64,000 bases of DNA, taken from Conyzicola nivalis (GTDB lineage: Bacteria > Actinomycetota > Actinomycetes > Actinomycetales > Microbacteriaceae). Made by a program: the position numbers and the translations under genes. This document shows positions 39,039 to 48,403 of the stretch, piece by piece (position 1 is the first letter of the stretch; the number at the start of each line of letters is the position of its first letter). The notes below the pieces were generated by a model, which was not told the origin of the DNA, made no database searches, and saw nothing but the letters and a program-made list of their open reading frames with translations. Location of the stretch: the NCBI RefSeq assembly GCF_014639655.1, contig NZ_BMGB01000001.1:1690882-1754881 (forward strand), in the 5' to 3' direction.

Positions 39039-40268
39039 ATGCACCTCGCTCGCCCCCGCCGCCGTATCTCCACGGTGATCGCCCTCTTGCTCGCCCTCGC
39101 CGCCACCGCGGTAGCAGCTGCCCCAGCGTCCGCCCACGGATTCTCGTCGACGGCGTACGTCGACGTCAGTACCTCCCGCGGGGACGGCGCGCTCCGTACG
39201 ACCCTCGACCTCGAGTACGACCTGCTCGTGGTGTCGGCCGCCGAGAACGAGAACGACGACGACCTGTTCCAGGAGGGCATGGACCTCTTCGAGACCGGCG
39301 ACGAAGCGGTCGCGATGAACGCGCACGCCGAGACCGTCGTCGACTACGCCACCAAGCGCTTCACCGTCGCCGCAGACGGCGCGAGCTGCACCGCATCGCT
39401 CGTCGGCGACATCACCGTGCACATCCGCGACGACGTGCCCTACGCGACCATGGTGCTCGACCAGGACTGCGCGGAGACAGAGGGCGAGTCCGCGGCGTAC
39501 GAGTTCGACAGCGCCCTCTTCCCCGACTCCGAGGGCTACGTCACCGATACCAAGACGATCGTCGACTACGACATCGACGGCGAGGCCGGCAGCGCGGCCC
39601 TCGACGCCCAGAACCCGACGTTCTCCACCGAACAGGCGTGGACCGACCGCTTCGCCGAGTTCTTCCTGCTCGGCGCCGAGCACCTCCTCGGCGGGCTCGA
39701 CCACATCCTCTTCCTGCTCGCGCTCATCGTCGGGTCGCGCCGCCTGCGCGACGTCGTGCTTGCCGCCACGACCTTCACCGTGGCGCACTCGGTGACGTTC
39801 CTCCTCGCCGCCCTCGGAGTGGTGAACGTGCCTGCTGCCGTGGTCGAACCGCTCATCGCCCTCTCGATCGCGATCGTCGCCGGCTGGTACCTCTGGGGCA
39901 CGTGGCGCCGACGCCCGTACTCCGCCACGTTCGAAACGACGCGCACCGGGGGTCGCTTCGGCCTCGACCGCAGCGACTGGACGCGGCTCGTGGTCGTCTT
40001 CGCCTTCGGGCTGATGCACGGCCTCGGCTTCGCCGGTGCGCTCGGGATCCAGGAGGCGTGGTCGTGGACCCTGCTTTGGTCGCTGCTCGTCTTCAACGTC
40101 GGCATCGAGGTCGTGCAACTCGGCCTGATCGCGATCATCTTCCCGGTGCTGACGATCCTGCGCCGTCGTGCGCCGCGCGTGGGCCTCTGGACCGGCATCG
40201 CGATCGCCGCCGTCGTGACCGTGATGGGCCTGATCTGGTTCGTCGAACGCATCCTGGGACTCGGGTAG
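39039..40268 (+). CDS. HupE/UreJ_2-family membrane protein
   Basis: 409 aa. Signal peptide 1-32 (ending ASAHG), an acidic extracellular domain to about residue 205, then six helices starting FFLLGAEHLLGGLDHILFLLAL, the HupE/UreJ_2 hallmark with conserved His/Asp. Later AHSVTFLLA and GLMHGLGFAGAL carry further conserved His. The family is thought to move metals such as nickel, cobalt or copper, but this large-ectodomain branch is uncharacterised. ATG 39039 has GAAGGA upstream. Confidence 0.85.
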   Translation: MHLARPRRRISTVIALLLALAATAVAAAPASAHGFSSTAYVDVSTSRGDGALRTTLDLEYDLLVVSAAENENDDDLFQEGMDLFETGDEAVAMNAHAETVVDYATKRFTVAADGASCTASLVGDITVHIRDDVPYATMVLDQDCAETEGESAAYEFDSALFPDSEGYVTDTKTIVDYDIDGEAGSAALDAQNPTFSTEQAWTDRFAEFFLLGAEHLLGGLDHILFLLALIVGSRRLRDVVLAATTFTVAHSVTFLLAALGVVNVPAAVVEPLIALSIAIVAGWYLWGTWRRRPYSATFETTRTGGRFGLDRSDWTRLVVVFAFGLMHGLGFAGALGIQEAWSWTLLWSLLVFNVGIEVVQLGLIAIIFPVLTILRRRAPRVGLWTGIAIAAVVTVMGLIWFVERILGLG

Positions 40269-40334
40269 CAAAAGGTATTGGCTGCGGACATGGCTATAGC
40301 GCCCTCCGTTCACCAGCGATTCATGGGACCCCCC

Positions 40335-40368
40335 GAATGTGGGTAAGCGCACTCGCGCATCCACATTC
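40335..40368 (+). promoter_or_regulatory. Hairpin in the leader of the phosphatase gene
   Basis: GAATGTGG (40335-40342) pairs perfectly with CCACATTC (40361-40368), and GCGC (40347-40350) with GCGC (40355-40358) inside. It lies 20 bp before ATG 40389, immediately ahead of the ribosome site. It could be a terminator for the HupE-like gene or a translational control hairpin. Confidence 0.4.
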
Positions 40369-40388
40369 TGAAAGGCACTGGAACCTAC

Positions 40389-42212
40389 ATGTCGATTAAC
40401 GGCAAACCGCGCGGAGTAAAGCCCGTGCACAAACGCGCATCGGTCCGCTGCGCGGCAGCAATCATCAGCCTCACCGTCGTGTTCAGCGGTGGCGCTGTCG
40501 CGGCCAACGCGGCCGACTCCACCACCCTCACCGACATCGTGCTCGGCGTGGGCTCCGACGACTCGCAGCGCAACCTCGCGTGGTACTCGTCGACCGACAC
40601 CGCGCAGGTCGCACAGGTGTCCCTCGCCTCCAAGGTCGTCGACGGTGTCTTCCCCGCAACGGCCACGAGCTTCACCGCGACCGGCGGTCTCACGACGAGC
40701 AACGAGTACAACCGCTTCGTGACGGTCACCGGCCTCAAGGAGAACACCGACTACGTCTACCGCGTCGGCTCCGAAGGCAACTGGTCGGCAACGAGCAAGT
40801 TCCGCACGCAGGACTTCGATGGCGACTTCAACTTCCTGTTCTTCGGTGACCCGCAGATCGGTTCGTCCGGAAACGTGGCCAACGACACCGCCGGCTGGGC
40901 GGACACGCTGAACGTCGCCACGTCGGCCTACCCGGACGCCGAAATGCTGTTCTCCGCCGGCGACCAGGTCGAGTCGGCCAACAGCGAGCCGCAGTACGAG
41001 GCGTTCCTCAGCCCGAACCAGCTGCGCCAGATCCCGTTCGTCGCCACCAACGGAAACCACGACGTGGGATCCAAGGCCTACGAGCAGCACTTCAACACCC
41101 CGAACGTCGACCGCACCGCAGGCGCGGGTTCGGCCACCGGCTCGGGCGGCGACTACTGGTTCATCCACAAGGATGTGCTGTTCATGAACATCAACTCGAA
41201 CAGCCGCGACTTCACCTCGCACATCAAGTGGATGACGGATGTCGTGGCCGCGCACGGTGCGGAAGCCAAGTGGTCGATGCTCGCCTTCCACCACTCGATC
41301 TACTCGCCCGCGGTGCACGCCACCGACACCGACGCAGTCGACCGCCGCAACAACCTGCCGACCACGATCTCGAACCTCGGTATCGACGTCGTCCTCCAGG
41401 GCCACGACCACGCCTACGCGCGTTCGTACCTGATCCGCAACGGCCAGAAGGCCGACGCGGCCGAGGTCGCCGGCGCTGACTCGGTCGTTCCCGGCCCCGG
41501 CGGCGTGCTCTACGTCACCGCGAACTCGTCGAGCGGCTCGAAGTACTACGGGCTGCAGAACAAGCCCGAGTTCTGGTGGCTGTCGGTTCAGAACCAGGAG
41601 CAGGTGCGCAACTACACCGCTCTCGAGGTAACCGACGACGCGATCAACATCAAGACGCTGCGCAGCCAGGCAAACGGCGCGATGGCCGTCAACAGCCTCG
41701 TCGACCAGGTCACGATCAACAAGGCGCCCGAGACCGACACGCAGGAGCTGCAGGTCACCGTGCCCAAGGCCGACGCCGGCGAGTTCGGCTGGAGCATCGA
41801 CGGAACGAACGCGCTCGTCGACCTCGGCACCGCGACCGAGAGCGGCGACCACTACGCCGCCGTCGGAACGCTCAACCCGATCCGCGTCACGGACACCCGC
41901 GTCGCCGGACCGGAGTGGTCGATCTCCGCTCAGGTCAGCGACTTCACCTCGGGCTCCACGTCGTTCTCGGGCAAGTACCTCGGCTGGACCCCCACCGTGG
42001 TCGAGGCGGGCGGCGGAGCAGTAGCCGGCGCCAAGGTCGAGTCGGGCTTCGAAGGCGGAAACGGACTCTCGGTCTCGTCGACCCTCGGTAGCGCGGCCAC
42101 CGGCCACGCCCGCGGCTCGGCGAAGCTGGGTGCCGGTCTCGACCTCCAGATTCCGATGGACGCGACCGACGGCACCTACAAGGCGACCGTCACCCTCACC
42201 GCACTGAGCTAG
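40389..42212 (+). CDS. Secreted purple-acid-phosphatase-like enzyme with C-terminal WxL-like domain
   Basis: 607 aa. Signal peptide 1-42; fibronectin-like N-domain of purple acid phosphatases (about 45-142); metallophosphatase core with GDPQIG (153-158), GDQ (191-193), NGNHD (221-225), HH (301-302) and GHDH (338-341). Residues 453-607 form a separate domain with EWSISAQVSDF (509-519), SFSGKYLGWTP and TLGSAATGHARGSAKLGAGL, closely resembling WxL cell-wall-binding domains. The enzyme should hydrolyse phosphomonoesters or diesters at the cell surface. The next gene encodes the matching DUF916-like protein, 85 bp downstream. Confidence 0.88.
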   Translation: MSINGKPRGVKPVHKRASVRCAAAIISLTVVFSGGAVAANAADSTTLTDIVLGVGSDDSQRNLAWYSSTDTAQVAQVSLASKVVDGVFPATATSFTATGGLTTSNEYNRFVTVTGLKENTDYVYRVGSEGNWSATSKFRTQDFDGDFNFLFFGDPQIGSSGNVANDTAGWADTLNVATSAYPDAEMLFSAGDQVESANSEPQYEAFLSPNQLRQIPFVATNGNHDVGSKAYEQHFNTPNVDRTAGAGSATGSGGDYWFIHKDVLFMNINSNSRDFTSHIKWMTDVVAAHGAEAKWSMLAFHHSIYSPAVHATDTDAVDRRNNLPTTISNLGIDVVLQGHDHAYARSYLIRNGQKADAAEVAGADSVVPGPGGVLYVTANSSSGSKYYGLQNKPEFWWLSVQNQEQVRNYTALEVTDDAINIKTLRSQANGAMAVNSLVDQVTINKAPETDTQELQVTVPKADAGEFGWSIDGTNALVDLGTATESGDHYAAVGTLNPIRVTDTRVAGPEWSISAQVSDFTSGSTSFSGKYLGWTPTVVEAGGGAVAGAKVESGFEGGNGLSVSSTLGSAATGHARGSAKLGAGLDLQIPMDATDGTYKATVTLTALS

Positions 42213-42297
42213 ACAGCTGTACCAACGATCGGGGTGGGCGTCGCGAGACGCCCACCCCGATCACCGCTCCACCCCACGATCCCCCAAGGAAACCCTG

Positions 42298-43350
42298 ATG
42301 CGCCGCTCCACCACTCTCACGCACGCCGCACTCGTCGCGATTCTCGCCACGGTCGGCACCCTCGCCGCAGTCTCACCGGCATCGGCCGACGCGGGGGATG
42401 TGAGCTGGGGCGTGCGGACCGCCGCCAACGACCAGGGCACCGATCGTCAGAACTTCGGCTACGAGATCGACCCCGGCGCGGCCGTCACCGACGCGCTCGT
42501 CGTCTCGAACCACGACGCCGTGCCCCTCGACCTCGCGCTGTACGGTGCGGACGGCTTCACCACCGAAGCCGGCCAGCTCGACGTCGTGACGCAGGACACC
42601 GAGTCGGTGGCCCTCGGCGCGTGGATCGACTTCACGGCGGACTCGGTCACGGTTCCCGCCGGCGAATCCGTCGAGGTCCCCTTCACGGTCAACGTGCCCG
42701 ACAACGCGACCCCCGGCGACTACGCCGGCGCCGTCATCACCTCGCTCGGCCAGCCGTCTCAGGAACAGGGCCTCAGCGTCGACCGCCGCCTCGGCATCCG
42801 GATCCACCTGCGCGTGGGCGGCGAGCTCGCCCCCGCCCTCACCGTCGCCGACATGCGCGTCGACTACACGGGTTCTGCCAACCCGTTCGCGGCGGGCGAC
42901 GCCACCGTCACCTACACGCTCGAGAACACCGGCAACGCCCGGCTGACCGCAGGCCAGAAGGTCACGGTCACCGGACCGTTCGGCATGCTGCCCGCCGACG
43001 CACTGAAGATGAAGGCCGTGCCCGAGCTGCTGCCGGGCGAATCGTGGAAGGTCACGACGCGCATCGCCGGGGTCATCCCGACGTTCTTGCTGTCGGCGAA
43101 GACCGTGGTGACGCTCCAGTCCGCGAGCAGCGACGAGGCCGACCCCGCGATCGCGCCCGTCGAGTCGACCGCGACGACCTGGGCGGTGCCGTGGGCGCTT
43201 CTCGTCCTGCTGCTGCTCGTCGCCGCGATCGTGGTCGCGACGGTGCTGATCGTGCGTCGCCGTCGGCGTAACCGCAAGCGTCTCGAAGACGCGCGGGTCG
43301 ACGAGGCCGTGCAGCGCGCCCTCGCCGAGCGCGAGACGGAACTGGTCTAG
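42298..43350 (+). CDS. DUF916-like WxL-partner membrane protein
   Basis: 350 aa. Signal peptide 1-30; residues 32-180 resemble DUF916 (SWGVRTAANDQGTDRQNFGYEIDPGAAVTDALVVSNHD, WIDF, VPFTVNVPDNATPGDYAGAVI). A second Ig-like part follows at 185-290, then a C-terminal helix (about 297-319) and a basic cytoplasmic tail. In Firmicutes such proteins bind WxL proteins and peptidoglycan and anchor them. Directly downstream of the WxL-like phosphatase, so the pair likely forms a surface complex. Confidence 0.85.
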   Translation: MRRSTTLTHAALVAILATVGTLAAVSPASADAGDVSWGVRTAANDQGTDRQNFGYEIDPGAAVTDALVVSNHDAVPLDLALYGADGFTTEAGQLDVVTQDTESVALGAWIDFTADSVTVPAGESVEVPFTVNVPDNATPGDYAGAVITSLGQPSQEQGLSVDRRLGIRIHLRVGGELAPALTVADMRVDYTGSANPFAAGDATVTYTLENTGNARLTAGQKVTVTGPFGMLPADALKMKAVPELLPGESWKVTTRIAGVIPTFLLSAKTVVTLQSASSDEADPAIAPVESTATTWAVPWALLVLLLLVAAIVVATVLIVRRRRRNRKRLEDARVDEAVQRALAERETELV

Positions 43351-43369
43351 CCGGAAGTTTGGCCGCCGG

Positions 43370-43425
43370 CCAGGGGCCGTCAGGCGGCCGCGTCGAGCCA
43401 GGGGCTCTCAGGCCGCCGCGTCGAG
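43370..43425. repeat. 28-bp tandem duplication at the 3' end of the response-regulator gene
   Basis: 43370-43397 and 43398-43425 are two units differing at four positions. The second contains the gene's last codons and stop (TCA at 43408-43410); the first lies beyond the stop. 28 bp is not a multiple of three, and only the outer copy is non-coding. Confidence 0.8.
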
Positions 43426-44067
43426 CCCGTGCCGGAACGCCCAGACGACCGCCTGCAACCGGTCGCGGGCGCCGATCTTCGCCAGCAGTCCGGCGACGTG
43501 GTACTTCACGGTCGACGGTTCGATGAACAGCCGCTGCGCCATCTCCTGATTGGAGAGCCCCTCGCTGAGCAGGCGCAGGATGTCGCGCTCCCGGCTGGTG
43601 AGCGTCTCGGCGACGGTGCCGGCTGTGCGCTCGGGGGCCGAACGGCGACCGGCGAATTCGGACAGCACCCGCCGCGTGATCTTCTGGTCGAGGGTGCCCT
43701 CCCCCGCCGCCACGGAGCGGATCGCGTCGACGAGCGTCCCCTCGTCCGCGCCCTTGAGCAGGAAGCCGGCGGCCCCCGCCTCGAGCGCGCCGAACACGTA
43801 GTCGTCGAGGTCGAAGGTCGTGACCACCAGCACGGGGATGTGCCCGTCGGGGTCGGCCGAGATGAGGCGGGTGGCCTCGATGCCGTCACGTCCGGGCATC
43901 CGGATGTCCATGCAGACCACGTCGGGCCGCAACTTCAACGCGAGCTCGACCGCCTCGTATCCGTCCTTCGCCTCGCCCACGACCTCGATGTCGCCGGCCG
44001 CTTCCACGATCACCGTGAAGCCGGCTCGCACGATCGCCTGGTCGTCGGCCACGAGCACTCTGATCAT
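43408..44067 (-). CDS. NarL/FixJ-family response regulator
   Basis: 219 aa. Receiver domain with acidic pocket Asp8/Asp9, phospho-acceptor Asp54 (VVCMDIRMPG), Thr in VVTTFDLDDY and Lys in FLLKGA. C-terminal LuxR-type HTH (LTSRERDILRLLSEGLSNQEMAQRLFIEPSTVKYHVAGLLAKIG). It overlaps the sensor kinase by 4 bp and lies downstream of an ABC-2 exporter, which it probably controls. Confidence 0.95.
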   Translation of the reverse strand: MIRVLVADDQAIVRAGFTVIVEAAGDIEVVGEAKDGYEAVELALKLRPDVVCMDIRMPGRDGIEATRLISADPDGHIPVLVVTTFDLDDYVFGALEAGAAGFLLKGADEGTLVDAIRSVAAGEGTLDQKITRRVLSEFAGRRSAPERTAGTVAETLTSRERDILRLLSEGLSNQEMAQRLFIEPSTVKYHVAGLLAKIGARDRLQAVVWAFRHGLDAAA

Positions 44068-45350
44068 TCGTCTCTCGTTTCGCTGTTCGGGTCGTCTCTC
44101 GGGTCGTCGTTCGGGTCGGGCATGGGCAGCGTCAGCTCGTTACGCCAGCCGCCGTCGGGCGTGGGTCCGGTGTCCAGTCGTGCGCCGGTGAGCGCGGCAC
44201 GCTCCCGCATCCCGATCAGTCCGTGCCCGCCGAGCGCGGGAGATTCGACACGCGACACCGGCCGGGCGTTCGTCACGCTGATCTCGGTGGCGGTCGGCGT
44301 GACTTCCACGCGCACCGTGCACGCGGCACCGGGCGCGTGCTGTCTGGCGTTCGCGAGCGACTCCTGCACCATGCGGTACGCGGCGGTCTCGGCCACCGGC
44401 CCGAGCGCGACCGGATCACCGAGCCACTCCTCGGCGATCTCCATGCCGCTCGCCCGCAGCGACTCGAGAAGATCGGGAATCTGCGCGATCGACGGTGCCG
44501 GGGCGAGCTCGCCTCGGTCGTCCGACCGCAGCAGCCCCACCGTCTGGCGCAGGTTCGCGAGCGTGAGCTGGGCGTCGCGCGCGACCGTGCGGATGTACTC
44601 CCGCGCCCGCTCCGGCTCGGCCGCGACGAGTGCCCCGGCCGCCTGCGCCCCGACGATGATGCCCGAGAGGTGGTGCGCGGCGATGTCGTGCAGCTCCCGC
44701 GCCATCAGCGCCCGCTCGCGCTGTACGGCGTCTGCCGCGCTCCGCTCCCGCTCGCGTTCCGCGAGTTCGGCCCGTTCGCGCAGCACGACCATGGCCCGCG
44801 CCCGCGACGCGACGAGCTCCGCGATGAGCGCGGGCACGAGGTAGACGATGCCCGAGCGTAGCGCGGCGAACGGCAGCTCCCACCCGGCGGGGGTGCTCGC
44901 GTCGGGCTCGTGGAAGGCCCACGCGACGAGGGTCGAGACGAGTGCGGCGAGACCCGTCGCGAGATAGACGGATGCGCCCGAACGCCACCGGAACACCGAG
45001 TACGCGGCAAACGAGACGGCGACCGACCCCACACTCAGGGTGCCCGACGAGAGAGCGAGCAGCACGACGTCGACGGCGCTCACGGCGACGAGCACGGCGA
45101 TGGGCCGGCGGTACCGCAGCCAGAGGGCCGCGGCCTGCGCGAGCACGAGAACCACCGTGAGCGTGGCCGGCGAATCGGGCAGCGACTCGCCGCCCACCAG
45201 TCCGCTGGCCGCATCCGTTCGCAGGTAGGCGTCGACCAGAGTGAGCCCGACGCCCAGGACGGCGACGAGGACCACCGGCGTCACGCGCCAGGACAGGCTG
45301 GTCGGCCGGTCCTGGCGCGCGGCGGTGTTCGTGTTCGCACGCTGTTTCAT
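44064..45350 (-). CDS. Sensor histidine kinase, HisKA_3 type
   Basis: 428 aa from ATG 45350; GTG 45365 is possible. Four or five N-terminal helices (to about residue 178), a coiled region, then dimerisation and phosphoacceptor RELHDIAAHHLSG with His221, and an ATPase domain ending in GGHGLIGMRERAAL. Typical intramembrane-type partner of NarL-like regulators. Coupled to the regulator by a 4-bp overlap and 42 bp after the ABC permease gene. Confidence 0.94.
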   Translation of the reverse strand: MKQRANTNTAARQDRPTSLSWRVTPVVLVAVLGVGLTLVDAYLRTDAASGLVGGESLPDSPATLTVVLVLAQAAALWLRYRRPIAVLVAVSAVDVVLLALSSGTLSVGSVAVSFAAYSVFRWRSGASVYLATGLAALVSTLVAWAFHEPDASTPAGWELPFAALRSGIVYLVPALIAELVASRARAMVVLRERAELAERERERSAADAVQRERALMARELHDIAAHHLSGIIVGAQAAGALVAAEPERAREYIRTVARDAQLTLANLRQTVGLLRSDDRGELAPAPSIAQIPDLLESLRASGMEIAEEWLGDPVALGPVAETAAYRMVQESLANARQHAPGAACTVRVEVTPTATEISVTNARPVSRVESPALGGHGLIGMRERAALTGARLDTGPTPDGGWRNELTLPMPDPNDDPRDDPNSETRDE

Positions 45351-45392
45351 GCCTTCATTCTGCACGTCGGCAGCCCGCAGACCCGTCCGCGG

Positions 45393-46217
45393 TCACAGGT
45401 CGCGCCGACGCAGGGCGACACCCGCGGCGGCGAGCACGGCGGCGGTCAGCGCGGCCAGCACCCCGAGCGCTACCGCCGGGGCCAGGCCCGAGTCGGCAGC
45501 CGGATCGGCGAGCCCCGAGCGCGCGAGCGACACGGGCAGCAGCTGCGCCCAGACGGGCAGGCCGCCGGTGACGAGCTGCACCAGCCCCTGCAGGATCGGC
45601 TCGGCGAGCAGCAGGGCGGCGATCGTGATGAACGCGGCGAGCTGGCTGCGCACGAGCACGCCGATCGCGAGCCCCAGGAGTGCGAGCAACACGACCACCA
45701 CGACACCGCGACCGAGGGCGCTCGCCACGTCGAGCGGGCTCAGAGCGAGTCCGCCGCCGGTCAGCGCCGAGCCGAGCAGTACGGCGAGCGCGATCACGGC
45801 GAGCGCGATCCCGAGCACGGCCGCCGCAACGGCGGTCGCGCCGACCTTTCCGGCGAGGATTCCACCGCGACGCGGGCAGGCCAGCGCCGTGCCGACGATG
45901 CCGCCGTGACGGTAGTCGGTCGTGCCGGCCAGCACGCCGAGCGCGAGCACCGCGATGGTCGCGATCCCGATCGAGCCGGACGCACCACCCGTGCCGAACA
46001 CGTTGAGCGCAGCGTATTGGAAGGCCGCCGCCCCCGTGTCGATCGCACCGAGCTCGTCGCGCACGGCGGGTTCGTCGCCGAGCACCGCTCCGCTGGCTAG
46101 GGCGGGCAACAGTGTCACATTGAGCACCTGGGTGACGAGCAGCCCGCCCGCCGCGACGGCGAGCGCGACCCACGTGGAGGCGACGGTGCGCAGTTTCAGC
46201 AGTTCCGCGTGCACCAT
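45393..46217 (-). CDS. ABC-2 type transporter permease
   Basis: 274 aa with six hydrophobic segments. N-terminal MVHAELLKLRTVASTWVALAV is the hallmark of actinobacterial ABC-2 permeases that pair with a CcmA-type ATPase. Its ATG shares one base with the ATPase stop (TGATG). Substrate unknown; lipid, peptide antibiotic or drug export are typical. Confidence 0.92.
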   Translation of the reverse strand: MVHAELLKLRTVASTWVALAVAAGGLLVTQVLNVTLLPALASGAVLGDEPAVRDELGAIDTGAAAFQYAALNVFGTGGASGSIGIATIAVLALGVLAGTTDYRHGGIVGTALACPRRGGILAGKVGATAVAAAVLGIALAVIALAVLLGSALTGGGLALSPLDVASALGRGVVVVVLLALLGLAIGVLVRSQLAAFITIAALLLAEPILQGLVQLVTGGLPVWAQLLPVSLARSGLADPAADSGLAPAVALGVLAALTAAVLAAAGVALRRRDL

Positions 46218-46951
46218 CAGATCACCCCCGCGTTCTCGCCGGTGAGCCGCAGGTAGAACGACTCGAGGTCGCCCCCGTGCTCGTCGGTCAGCTCGTCGAC
46301 GCGTCCTCCGCCGACGACACGGCCGTGGTCGATGACTACGACGTCGTGCGCGACGTGCGCCACCTCGGCGAGGATGTGTGACGAGAGCAGCACGGCGCCG
46401 CCGCGTGCGGCGAAGGCGTGCACGAGGTCACGCAGCCAACGGGTGCCGGCCGGGTCGAGACCGTTGGCGGGCTCGTCGAGCACGAGCACATTCGGGTCGC
46501 CGAGCAGCGCGGTCGCGAGCGCGACCCGCTGCCGCATGCCCAGGGAGTAGGTGCGGATCGGCCGGTCGGCCGCCGCCGTGAGACCCGTGTCGTCGAGCAG
46601 GGGCTGCACCCCCGTGTCATCCACGCCCGCCATCGATGCGGCTATGCGCAGGTGTTGCCGTGCCGTGCGACCCGGGTGCAGTCCGCCCGCGTCGAGCACG
46701 GCGCCGACGGTGCGCGCCGGCTCGTCGAGTTCGGCGTAGGGCCGACCGTGGATGTGCGCCCGACCGCCGTCGATCGACGCGAGGCCGAGCAGCATGCGCA
46801 TCGACGTGGTCTTGCCCGCGCCGTTCGGCCCGAGCAGGCCGAGCACCCGGCCGCGGGGAACGCTGAAACTCACCTCCTCCACGGCCGTCGTGTGCCCGTA
46901 GGCCTTGCGCAGCCCGTAGGCCGCGATTGCTGGTGTGTCGTCTGTAGTCAT
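46217..46951 (-). CDS. ABC transporter ATP-binding protein
   Basis: 244 aa. Walker A GPNGAGKT (41-48), signature YSLGMRQRVALA, Walker B VLVLDEPANGLDP and H-loop LLSSHILAE. Start ATG 46951 (MTTDDTPAIAAYGLRK); a 120-codon extension further upstream lies opposite the serine hydrolase gene and is rejected. First gene of a probable four-gene run with permease, kinase and regulator. Confidence 0.94.
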   Translation of the reverse strand: MTTDDTPAIAAYGLRKAYGHTTAVEEVSFSVPRGRVLGLLGPNGAGKTTSMRMLLGLASIDGGRAHIHGRPYAELDEPARTVGAVLDAGGLHPGRTARQHLRIAASMAGVDDTGVQPLLDDTGLTAAADRPIRTYSLGMRQRVALATALLGDPNVLVLDEPANGLDPAGTRWLRDLVHAFAARGGAVLLSSHILAEVAHVAHDVVVIDHGRVVGGGRVDELTDEHGGDLESFYLRLTGENAGVI

Positions 46952-47060
46952 GCTCCCAGCGTGGATGTCACGGGGCAGGCGCACCCCCGCCAAAGGTCGA
47001 GTCGTGAGACCGTTCTTCGGACGGGGGTGCCGCGCGTCCCGGGTGACGAGTGTGGAGGGC

Positions 47061-48314
47061 ATGGAAAACACACCCGTCACCCCAGAAGCCCCCGCAGCCT
47101 CCACACCTCCCGCGAAGAAACCCCACACCCGCCGCAACCTGATCATCGGGGCTGCCGCGGTCGTCGTCGTCGCATCGTCCGTGGCATCCGCCCTCTTCTT
47201 GGACGATCCCTTCGACGACAGGCCCGCCGCCGCCTCCCACTCCGGGGCCGCGCACTCCGACGCCGTCCAGTCGAGCCTCGACGCGCTCGTCGCCGACGAC
47301 GGGTTCCCGGGGGCCATCGCCGCCGTGACCGACGCCGACGGCGAGGTCGCCGACTACGTCGCGGGCGTCTCCGAGCTCGGCGAGAAGACCCCGCCGCCGG
47401 CCGACGGCCTGGTGCGCATCGCCAGCAACACGAAGATGTACACCTCCGTGGTCGTGCTGCAGCTCGTCGACGAGGGTCTCGTCTCGCTCGACGAGCCGGT
47501 CGAGACCTACCTGCCGGGCCTCGTGCGCGGCGACGGCATCGACGGCTCGCTCATCACCGTGCGCCAGCTGTTGCAGCACACGAGCGGACTGCCCAACTAC
47601 ACGTCGGCGATCGCCGGCGACCTGTTCGCGATCCGCGACACCTACCTCGCGCCGCGGTCGCTGCTCGACCTCGCCCTGGCCATGCCGGCCTCGTTCGCGC
47701 CCGGCTCCTCGTACGAGTACAGCAACACCAACTACGTCGTCGCGGGACTCATCGTCGAGAAGGTCACCGAGCGTCCCTTCGCCGAGCAGGTCGAGGAGCG
47801 CATCATCGACCCGCTGGGACTCGACGAGACGTTCTTCCCGGCTCCCGGCGACAAGACGATCCCGGGCGAACACCCCACCGGTTACAACAACGACGCGAAC
47901 CGCGAGCTGAAGGACATCACCGAGACGGACCCGTCGTGGGCCTGGGCCGCCGGCCAGATCATCGCCTCCCCGAGCGACGTGAACCGCTTTATGCGGGCGC
48001 TCGTCGGCGGCGACCTGCTGACCCCCGGCACCCTCGCCGAGATGCAGACCACCGTGAAAGGCGCCGAACTGTGGGAGGGGGCCGAATACGGCCTCGGCCT
48101 GATCCGCTACCCGCTGTCGTGCGGCGGAGTCGCGTGGGGACACGGCGGAGACGTCTCCGGTTTCGAGACGCGCAACGCCGTGGATGAAACGGGGCGCGCG
48201 GTGACCATCGCGGTGACCGCCCTCCCCGGCGCCCTCGCGACGGACGAGGACACCATCGTCGCCACCATCGGCAACGTGGAGAAGGCGGTCGACACCGCGC
48301 TGTGCGCGAAGTAG
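47061..48314 (+). CDS. Membrane-anchored serine hydrolase (beta-lactamase/DD-peptidase class C fold)
   Basis: 417 aa. One N-terminal membrane helix (about residues 26-46) with an extracellular catalytic domain: SNTK (Ser122, Lys125), YSN (220-222) and HGG (361-363), the three motifs of class C beta-lactamases and D-alanyl-D-alanine carboxypeptidases such as Streptomyces R61. Likely acts on peptidoglycan stems or D-amino-acid esters. ATG 47061 follows GGAGGG. Divergent from the ABC exporter operon and followed by a good terminator. Confidence 0.92.
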   Translation: MENTPVTPEAPAASTPPAKKPHTRRNLIIGAAAVVVVASSVASALFLDDPFDDRPAAASHSGAAHSDAVQSSLDALVADDGFPGAIAAVTDADGEVADYVAGVSELGEKTPPPADGLVRIASNTKMYTSVVVLQLVDEGLVSLDEPVETYLPGLVRGDGIDGSLITVRQLLQHTSGLPNYTSAIAGDLFAIRDTYLAPRSLLDLALAMPASFAPGSSYEYSNTNYVVAGLIVEKVTERPFAEQVEERIIDPLGLDETFFPAPGDKTIPGEHPTGYNNDANRELKDITETDPSWAWAAGQIIASPSDVNRFMRALVGGDLLTPGTLAEMQTTVKGAELWEGAEYGLGLIRYPLSCGGVAWGHGGDVSGFETRNAVDETGRAVTIAVTALPGALATDEDTIVATIGNVEKAVDTALCAK

Positions 48315-48340
48315 CTGTCGCGCTTCGCAACGACCGCGTA

Positions 48341-48381
48341 AACCCCGGGAGCGGCTTCTGGCAAGGGGCTGCTCCCGGGGT
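48341..48381 (+). terminator. Hairpin terminator after the serine hydrolase gene
   Basis: AACCCCGGGAGC (48341-48352) pairs perfectly with GCTCCCGGGGTT (48370-48381) around 17 nt, followed by TCG rather than a long T-run. It separates the hydrolase gene from the SDR gene beginning 22 bp later. Confidence 0.75.
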
Positions 48382-48403
48382 TTCGTGCGCGCAGGATGGG
48401 GTC

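Noticed and set aside
38874-42107. A 1077-aa minus-strand open frame opposite the HupE-like and phosphatase genes
   Set aside because: Composition is Arg/Val/Gly/Asp shadow sequence of GC-rich codons, with no domain. The opposite strand carries two clear genes with signal peptides and motifs.
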